From NCBI RefSeq assembly GCF_041521385.1, contig NZ_CP168006.1, positions 2,459,095 to 2,523,094 of the forward strand: a DNA stretch of 64,000 nucleotides. The letters run 5' to 3'. The DNA is from Alcaligenes faecalis (GTDB taxonomy: Bacteria; Pseudomonadota; Gammaproteobacteria; Burkholderiales; Burkholderiaceae_B). Below the pieces are notes generated by a model. That model saw only the letters and a program-made list of their open reading frames with translations. It had not been told where the DNA came from and ran no database searches. A program made the translations under genes and the position numbers. Each line of letters opens with the position of its first letter. The first letter of the stretch is position 1. Below are positions 58,998-64,000 of this stretch, piece after piece.

Positions 58998-59681
58998 TTA
59001 ACGGCGAACTTTCAACCAACGCTCGATCAGGTGCACCACCGATAGCAGGGTAAAGTTGATCAGTAAGTACAGCAGACCTGCCACCACAAAAGTTTCGATA
59101 ATGGCGTAGTTCTGGTTCATCAAACGTTTGGCGTGGCCGGTCAGGTCCATGACGGCAATGGTCGAGGCCAGACTGGTGCCTTTGATGGCCAGCACAATTT
59201 CATTACTGTACGCGGGCAAGGCCTGACGAATCGCCAAAGGAAACGCCACGCGACGAAACCGCATCCAGGCGGACATGCCGATGGACTTGGCGGCCTCGAT
59301 CTGGCCGACTGGCACAGCCTGAAAACCACCCCGGAAAACTTCACTGACATAGGCGCCACTGTTCAGACCAATGGCCAGAATCGCGCAGCGCATGCCGTCG
59401 CTGAACAGCCACCACAACGTGGGTGACTCTTTGACAAAGCTCAGGGTGCCGACGCCGTAGTAGAGCAGGAACAACTGCACCAGCAGCGGGGTGCCACGGA
59501 ATACGGTGCTGTAGCTAAAGGCAAAGCTGCGCAAAATGCGACTGTGGGACTGGCGCATCAAGGCCAGCGACAGGCCGATGAACAGCGACAGCACAATGCC
59601 CCACAGGCCGATATACACGCTCATGCCAAAGCCCTTGAACAGGGTTTCGACGGTGGTATTGAATAATTCCAGATCAATCAT
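58998..59681 (-). CDS. Polar amino-acid ABC permease (HisM/ArtM-like)
   Basis: A 227-residue membrane protein with five helices. The coupling motif SEVFRGGFQAVPVGQIEAAKSIGMS and RRVAFPLAIRQALPAYSNE are the conserved EAA loop of polar amino-acid importers. FRGTPLLVQLFLLYYG is a further signature. It overlaps the other permease by 4 bases and would form a heterodimer with it. Confidence 0.94.
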   Translation of the reverse strand: MIDLELFNTTVETLFKGFGMSVYIGLWGIVLSLFIGLSLALMRQSHSRILRSFAFSYSTVFRGTPLLVQLFLLYYGVGTLSFVKESPTLWWLFSDGMRCAILAIGLNSGAYVSEVFRGGFQAVPVGQIEAAKSIGMSAWMRFRRVAFPLAIRQALPAYSNEIVLAIKGTSLASTIAVMDLTGHAKRLMNQNYAIIETFVVAGLLYLLINFTLLSVVHLIERWLKVRR

Positions 59682-60394
59682 GCCTGGGCTCTCATGCCTT
59701 TGCCGGTATAGCGTTCGGCCAGCAAAAACAGGGCCTGACTACAGGCACCAATCAGAAAATAAAGCACGCCTGCAATCAGGTACATGGCCATGGGTTCACG
59801 CGTATTGGCGGCACCCAGGGTAGCGGCACGCATGATCTCGACCAGACCCACCAGGGAGATCAAGGCCGTGTCTTTCAGTGCGGTTTGCCAGACGTTATTG
59901 GCGCCGGGCAAGGCGTACCAGAACATTTGCGGCAGAATAATGCGGTGCAGACGCTGCCAGGGGGACATGCCAATGGCCTTGGCGGCCTCGATCTGTCCTT
60001 CGGGAATGGCCTGCAAGGCACCGCGAAACACTTCCACGCTGTAAGAGCCTGCAATCAGGCCAATGGCCAGGATCCCGACCAGTGCGGGAAACCAGCGCGT
60101 CACCACATCTTCCATGCGCATGAAGTCGGCCAGATCGGAGACAAACTGCACCGAGCCGAAAAACAGCAGGTAGATGATGAGCAGCTCGGGGATGCTACGA
60201 ACAACCGTGGTGTACAGGCTAACGGGCCCACGCAGCCAGCGTGGCCCGTTGGTCTTGATGCTGGCGCCTGTAATCCCAATGACGACGCCCAGGGCCATAC
60301 CCAAAACGGAGATCAGCAAGGTCATTGCTGCTCCGCGAAGGAACATCCAGCCCCAGCCTTCGCGCAGCACATTAAAGATAGTTTCTAGCATCAA
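59678..60394 (-). CDS. Polar amino-acid ABC permease (HisQ/ArtQ-like)
   Basis: A 238-residue membrane protein with the matching EAA loop SVEVFRGALQAIPEGQIEAAKAIGMSPWQRLHRIILPQM. VVRSIPELLIIYLLFFGSVQF corresponds to the N-terminal signature. It lies 15 bases downstream of the binding-protein gene and overlaps the next permease. Confidence 0.94.
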   Translation of the reverse strand: MMLETIFNVLREGWGWMFLRGAAMTLLISVLGMALGVVIGITGASIKTNGPRWLRGPVSLYTTVVRSIPELLIIYLLFFGSVQFVSDLADFMRMEDVVTRWFPALVGILAIGLIAGSYSVEVFRGALQAIPEGQIEAAKAIGMSPWQRLHRIILPQMFWYALPGANNVWQTALKDTALISLVGLVEIMRAATLGAANTREPMAMYLIAGVLYFLIGACSQALFLLAERYTGKGMRAQA

Positions 60395-60409
60395 GTGGTA
60401 CTTCTCGAC

Positions 60410-61219
60410 TTATTTCTTGCAGATCTCGTAGTTGGCGATGTCGATGTCAAACCACTTTTCGCTGGCGGTCTTGATGGTGCCATCGTCGATCAGTTTGCAC
60501 AGGGCAGCGTCAACCTTGGCTTTCAACTCTGCATTGTCTTTGTGAATACCGACGGCAATGCCATAACCCAGCGTTTCAGGGTCGGACGAACCTTTGATGA
60601 CCAGTTTGGACAGGGCAAAGTTATCTTCGCCGACTTTATGCAGGAACTTGGACTGGGACGTCAGGTCGGCAAAGGTGCCGTTCAGGCGACCGGCGTCCAG
60701 ATCGATTTGCATCTGGTCCAGGGTTTCGTAGTTTTTGACGGTGGTCTTGGGGGCTTTTTTGGTCAGGAAAGCGCCGTGGGTGGTGCCGCCTTGAACGCCA
60801 ATGGTTTTACCGGCCAGACCATCAAAAATGGTTTGTTCGTTGTCCGCGCCGACCAGCTCGCTGTTCTTGGGCAGAACGAAAATAGCGTCTTCAACGGCGT
60901 AAGGAATACTGAAGTTCACGCGTTTGGCACGCTCGGGGGTGTAGGACATGCCCGAGATGATCAGGTCAAAGCGATTGGCATCCAGCGAAGGGATCAGGCT
61001 GTCAAAGGCTTGAACGATGAATTTGCAGTCGCTGTTCAGCTCTTTGCACAGGGCAGCGCCCACATCGGCGTCAAAGCCGGTGACCTTGCCGGCTGCATCC
61101 ACCATGCTCCATGGTGGGTAACCGCCTTCGGTGCCGATTTTCAGGGTGTCTGCCATTGCAGCCTGGGAGCCCAACAGGGCCAGGCTGGCACAGATCAGGG
61201 TCTTGCTGAGGAAACTCAT
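60410..61219 (-). CDS. Amino-acid ABC solute-binding protein (SBP-3 family)
   Basis: A 269-residue periplasmic protein. The signal peptide is MSFLSKTLICASLALLGSQAAMA. The mature part starts DTLKIGTEGGYPPWSMVDAAGKVTGFDADVGAALCKEL, the ligand-binding opening of the Lys/Arg/Orn/His group. FDLIISGMSYTPERAKRVNFSIPY carries the Arg that binds the alpha-carboxylate. Substrate could be a basic amino acid or, given the asparaginase in the operon, a polar amide. Confidence 0.93.
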   Translation of the reverse strand: MSFLSKTLICASLALLGSQAAMADTLKIGTEGGYPPWSMVDAAGKVTGFDADVGAALCKELNSDCKFIVQAFDSLIPSLDANRFDLIISGMSYTPERAKRVNFSIPYAVEDAIFVLPKNSELVGADNEQTIFDGLAGKTIGVQGGTTHGAFLTKKAPKTTVKNYETLDQMQIDLDAGRLNGTFADLTSQSKFLHKVGEDNFALSKLVIKGSSDPETLGYGIAVGIHKDNAELKAKVDAALCKLIDDGTIKTASEKWFDIDIANYEICKK

Positions 61220-61308
61220 GGTCTGGCTCTCCTTTGTGGATAGGCTGGTGAGGGCCGTATTGGCCCTGCCGGTTTTCCAGCCTGTGTCGTATTCACGAAG
61301 CGATGATC

Positions 61309-62088
61309 TTACTGCATTGGTTGTAGAAACTGCTGTAGACGCTCGGATTGTGGCCTATCGAACAGATCTTTGGGATGGCCACGTTCTTCAATCAGGCCGT
61401 TGTGCATGAAAATGGTCTCGGAGGACACGTCACGCGCAAAATTCATTTCGTGGGTGACCAGGATCATGGTGCGCCCTTCTTGGGCAAGCTGGCGAATGAC
61501 GCGCAGTACTTCGCCCACCATTTCCGGGTCCAGCGCGGAAGTTGGCTCGTCAAACAACAGAACATCCGGGTCCATGGCCAGTGCACGGGCAATAGCCACG
61601 CGTTGCTGCTGGCCGCCAGACAATTCGGCCGGATAGGCATCACATTTATTGCTCAGACCCACCTTGCCCAGCAGTTCGCGGGCGTACTCGGCCGCTTCAC
61701 GAGCAGGCCGGCCCTTGACGTGAATGGGGCCTTCGGTGACGTTTTGCAGCACCGTGCGGTGCGACCACAGATTGAAGTTCTGAAACACCATTCCCAAGCG
61801 GGCACGGACTTGTTCCAACAGGCGCGGATTGTCCGTCTGGCAAATGCCCTTGCGGTTGCGATGGCTGCGCAAAATGTCATTGCCGATCTGGATTTCGCCC
61901 TGATCGGGGACGACCAGGTGGTTAATGCAGCGCAGCAAGGTACTTTTACCCGAGCCCGAGGCACCGATAATGGAGAGCACATCGCCCTTGTGGGCCTGCA
62001 GGGAAATGCCCTTGAGCACCTCGTTGGTGCCAAAGCGTTTGTGGATGTCGCGTACCTGGACCGCCGCGTTCAGGTCATTGTTTGTCAC
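61309..62088 (-). CDS. Amino-acid ABC ATPase (HisP/ArtP-like)
   Basis: A 259-residue ATPase and the first gene of the operon. Walker A is GASGSGKST (about residues 42-50), the signature is LSGGQQQRVAIARAL, Walker B is VLLFDEPTSALDPE, and the H-loop is VTHE. The insert HRNRKGICQTDNPRLLEQVRARLGMVFQ is typical for HisP-like enzymes. About 90 bases separate it from the binding-protein gene; a GGCC-rich weak stem lies there. Confidence 0.95.
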   Translation of the reverse strand: MTNNDLNAAVQVRDIHKRFGTNEVLKGISLQAHKGDVLSIIGASGSGKSTLLRCINHLVVPDQGEIQIGNDILRSHRNRKGICQTDNPRLLEQVRARLGMVFQNFNLWSHRTVLQNVTEGPIHVKGRPAREAAEYARELLGKVGLSNKCDAYPAELSGGQQQRVAIARALAMDPDVLLFDEPTSALDPEMVGEVLRVIRQLAQEGRTMILVTHEMNFARDVSSETIFMHNGLIEERGHPKDLFDRPQSERLQQFLQPMQ

Positions 62089-62205
62089 AGCAACGTCCTT
62101 GCGGTCAAAGAGAAAGGGGGTAAGGGTTTCATACGGGTGTCATATCCTGGATGCCCGATTCTACCGCTTTCCCCCTGATTTTTTTGCACAATCGCTGTAT
62201 TTTGC

Positions 62206-62240
62206 TCATAAAAAGCGGCATAAACCGAGTATGCCGCCTT
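62206..62240 (-). terminator. Terminator after the glutamate dehydrogenase gene
   Basis: AAGCGGCATA and TATGCCGCCTT form a stem (62213-62239) that on the minus strand runs into CTTTTTAT. Confidence 0.8.
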
Positions 62241-62246
62241 ATGGGC

Positions 62247-63536
62247 TTAGGGATACAGGCCGCGTACCTGACGAGATTCCAGAATGCGGGCGCAACCCAC
62301 AATAAAGGCAGCGGTACGCAGGGTGACGTTGTGCTCGTTGGCAACCGCCGCTACGGTGGTGTAGGCCGCACGCATCATCATTTCCAGCCGGTTGTTGATC
62401 TCGTCCTCGGTCCAGAAGAAGCTGGAGAAGTCCTGCACCCACTCAAAGTAGGACACAGTCACGCCGCCTGCGTTGGCCACTACGTCCGGAACAATGATCA
62501 CGCCCTTGTCGTTCAGGATGTCATCGGCTTCCGGGGTGGTGGGGCCGTTGGCACCTTCGATCACAATGCGGGCGCGGATGCGGTCGGCATTGTTTTTGTT
62601 GATCTGGCCTTCCAGCGCGGCCGGGATCAGCAGATCGGTTTCGATGTGCCAGAAATCGTCATTGGAAATGGCCTCGGCGTTGGGGGCTCCGGCCAGACCC
62701 TTATGCTGCTCCATGTGGTCCAGCAGGGCCAGAACGTCCAGACCGTTGGGGTTGTAAACGGTGCCTGTGTGGTCCTGTACGGCCAGTACTTTGGCGCCCG
62801 CTTCCTGGAACAAGCGGGCGGCGGTGCCACCCACGTTCCCGAAGCCCTGAACAATGACGCGGGCACCGTTCAGATCGATACCGGCGTCGCGGGCCGCTTC
62901 GCAACCTACGGTAAACACGCCACGGCCTGTGGCTTCTACACGGCCAAGACTGCCGCCCAAAGACACAGGCTTGCCAGTGACTACGCCGGTGCTGGTACCA
63001 CCGACATTCATGGAGTAGGTGTCCATCATCCAGGCCATGGTCTGGGCGTTGGTGTTCACATCCGGTGCGGGAATGTCCTTGTTCGGGCCAATGATCACGC
63101 CAATCTCGCTGGTGTAGCGGCGGGTGATACGCTCCAGTTCGGCCTGGGAGTAGTGGCGCGGGTCAATACGAATACCACCCTTGGCACCACCAAAGGGCAG
63201 GTTCACGGCCGCCGATTTGATCGACATCCAGGCAGCCAGCGCCATCACCTCGGACAAGGTGACATCCTGGTGGTAGCGTACGCCGCCCTTGCCTGGGCCA
63301 CGGGACGTATTGTGCTGAACGCGGTAGCCCTCAAAGTGGGCCACGGTGCCGTTATCCAGCTCGATGGGGACGTCGACAATCAGTGTGCGCTTGGGGCGCT
63401 TGAGTGTTTCCACCCATCGGGACAATTTGCCCAGATACGGCGTGACTCGCTCCACTTGTTCGAGATAAATACCCCACGGGCCGACGTCGTCGGCATTCAG
63501 GTATGACGGCAAAGCATGGGTGGGACGATCTGTCAT
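62247..63536 (-). CDS. gdhA: Glutamate dehydrogenase (Glu/Leu/Phe/Val family)
   Basis: A 429-residue hexameric-type dehydrogenase interconverting glutamate and 2-oxoglutarate plus ammonia. [35 protein letters not shown] (catalytic Lys region), [19 protein letters not shown] and the dinucleotide fold [29 protein letters not shown] are diagnostic. NAD or NADP preference cannot be fixed from the sequence alone. It sits directly upstream, in the same orientation, of the amino-acid ABC/asparaginase operon, separated by a terminator, so the region forms a nitrogen-metabolism block. Confidence 0.95.
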   Translation of the reverse strand: MTDRPTHALPSYLNADDVGPWGIYLEQVERVTPYLGKLSRWVETLKRPKRTLIVDVPIELDNGTVAHFEGYRVQHNTSRGPGKGGVRYHQDVTLSEVMALAAWMSIKSAAVNLPFGGAKGGIRIDPRHYSQAELERITRRYTSEIGVIIGPNKDIPAPDVNTNAQTMAWMMDTYSMNVGGTSTGVVTGKPVSLGGSLGRVEATGRGVFTVGCEAARDAGIDLNGARVIVQGFGNVGGTAARLFQEAGAKVLAVQDHTGTVYNPNGLDVLALLDHMEQHKGLAGAPNAEAISNDDFWHIETDLLIPAALEGQINKNNADRIRARIVIEGANGPTTPEADDILNDKGVIIVPDVVANAGGVTVSYFEWVQDFSSFFWTEDEINNRLEMMMRAAYTTVAAVANEHNVTLRTAAFIVGCARILESRQVRGLYP

Positions 63537-63730
63537 GAGCTCCTCGATAAGGTTGGGAAAACAGGATACGAGTACACAGTGAAGACGTGTGATGGCGCCT
63601 GGACGCAGAACGCGGCAAACACGCTGTGGATTGGCTTAGCGGTGGCCGTGTGCAACAGTTATGCTATCGGAAATGGCCGCTGTTGTGTTTGCAGCGTTTG
63701 CGATGCTTTTATCTGGGTGCTGGTGCATTG

Positions 63731-64000
63731 ATGGATTCTTCTGACTCTTCCCTTTCTGGTCGCTTGGCGCACTTGCGCCAACGTATCGAACAGGCTTGCT
63801 TGCAGGCTGGTCGCCCTGCCGGTACGGTGGCGCTTTTACCGGTCAGCAAAACCTTTCCTGCGCCCGTGCTGGCGCAAGCTCTGGACTTGGGTTTGTCGCG
63901 AATGGGTGAGAACAAGGTTCAGGAGATTCGGGACAAGCAGACCGAGCTGGCCGATCGCGCGGTGCAGTGGGTGATGATAGGCCATCTGCAGAGCAATAAG
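63731..64000 (+). CDS. YggS/PLPBP family pyridoxal-phosphate protein, 5' part
   Basis: The first 90 codons from ATG 63731 are open to the window edge. LLPVSKTFPAPVL contains the PLP-binding Lys36, followed by MGENKVQEIRDKQTEL and WVMIGHLQSNK, all canonical for the COG0325 family. These proteins help PLP homeostasis and lack enzyme activity. The gene diverges from gdhA. No clear Shine-Dalgarno is visible (TGGTGCATTG). The C-terminus is outside the window. Confidence 0.92.
   Translation, partial: MDSSDSSLSGRLAHLRQRIEQACLQAGRPAGTVALLPVSKTFPAPVLAQALDLGLSRMGENKVQEIRDKQTELADRAVQWVMIGHLQSNK

Noticed and set aside
62151..63506. Long open frame antisense to gdhA
   Set aside because: It mirrors gdhA codon structure and has no family motif.
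1..64000. tRNA genes, rRNA genes, CRISPR arrays, prophage or integrase genes
   Set aside because: None was recognised by reading; a tRNAscan or CRISPR-finder run would be needed to exclude short ones.

Overview
The window looks like a chromosomal segment of a betaproteobacterium of the Alcaligenaceae (Burkholderiales), most plausibly an Alcaligenes-like species. This is inferred from the mix of tripartite uptake systems (three TRAP sets and a Bug-type binding protein), the long-form leuA, the DUF1840 and DUF3482 genes, rpoN, and the GC-rich codon usage. No search was run, so the species is not established. No rRNA, tRNA, CRISPR array or prophage was seen.

Layout. 1-875 (minus) is the 5' part of a secreted RHS-type gene that leaves the window through a pure hexanucleotide tract. 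973-2820 holds small conserved genes (DUF1840, an unknown, a YwqG/DUF1963 protein). 3062-5047 is leuA behind a leucine-codon leader peptide. 5087-7043 is a membrane protein divergent from rpoN. 7230-10837 is an iron block: a TonB siderophore receptor, bacterioferritin-associated ferredoxin and bacterioferritin, with Fur-box-like sites. 10968-15561 (minus) carries an unknown exported protein, prfC, a LysE exporter and rhlE. 15987-20963 is a five-gene operon of LemA, two TPM-domain proteins, a DUF2868 membrane protein and a DUF3482 GTPase. It looks like a coherent, poorly characterised envelope system.

20978-28461 has DUF488, a GlsB-type stress membrane protein, a collapsed LysR remnant, thpR, an intact LysR, and a TRAP transporter cluster ending in an NHL-repeat protein. 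28526-32348 is an Mla/MCE lipid-transport operon. 32534-36376 has a HAD phosphatase and a second TRAP operon. 36377-37243 is a gene-poor island with two tandem 77-bp palindrome-bearing repeats and a 231-bp element framed by 23-bp inverted repeats with nested internal stems. 37244-41614 contains a DUF35 protein, a thiolase fold lacking the usual catalytic residues, an acyl-CoA ligase and a divergent Bug-type binding protein. This suggests uptake, CoA activation and C-C cleavage of an organic acid. GntR and LysR regulators and a DadA-like dehydrogenase follow.

45534-51832 holds an acyltransferase, rmuC, a higA antitoxin next to a 5'-truncated higB toxin, a membrane GGDEF/EAL sensor and an acylphosphatase. 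51983-56754 is an RpiR regulator with a TAXI-type TRAP transporter. 56862-57788 is an RluA-type pseudouridine synthase. 57947-63536 (minus) is a nitrogen/amino-acid block: an amino-acid ABC transporter whose last gene is an asparaginase, and glutamate dehydrogenase. The 5' end of a YggS-type PLP protein begins at 63731 and runs off the right edge.

Most genes belong to known families. The less explained items are the 231-bp palindromic element, the leuA leader, the LemA-TPM-GTPase operon, the hexanucleotide tract in the RHS gene, the terminator-like hairpin just upstream of the acyltransferase, and two decayed genes (higB and a LysR).
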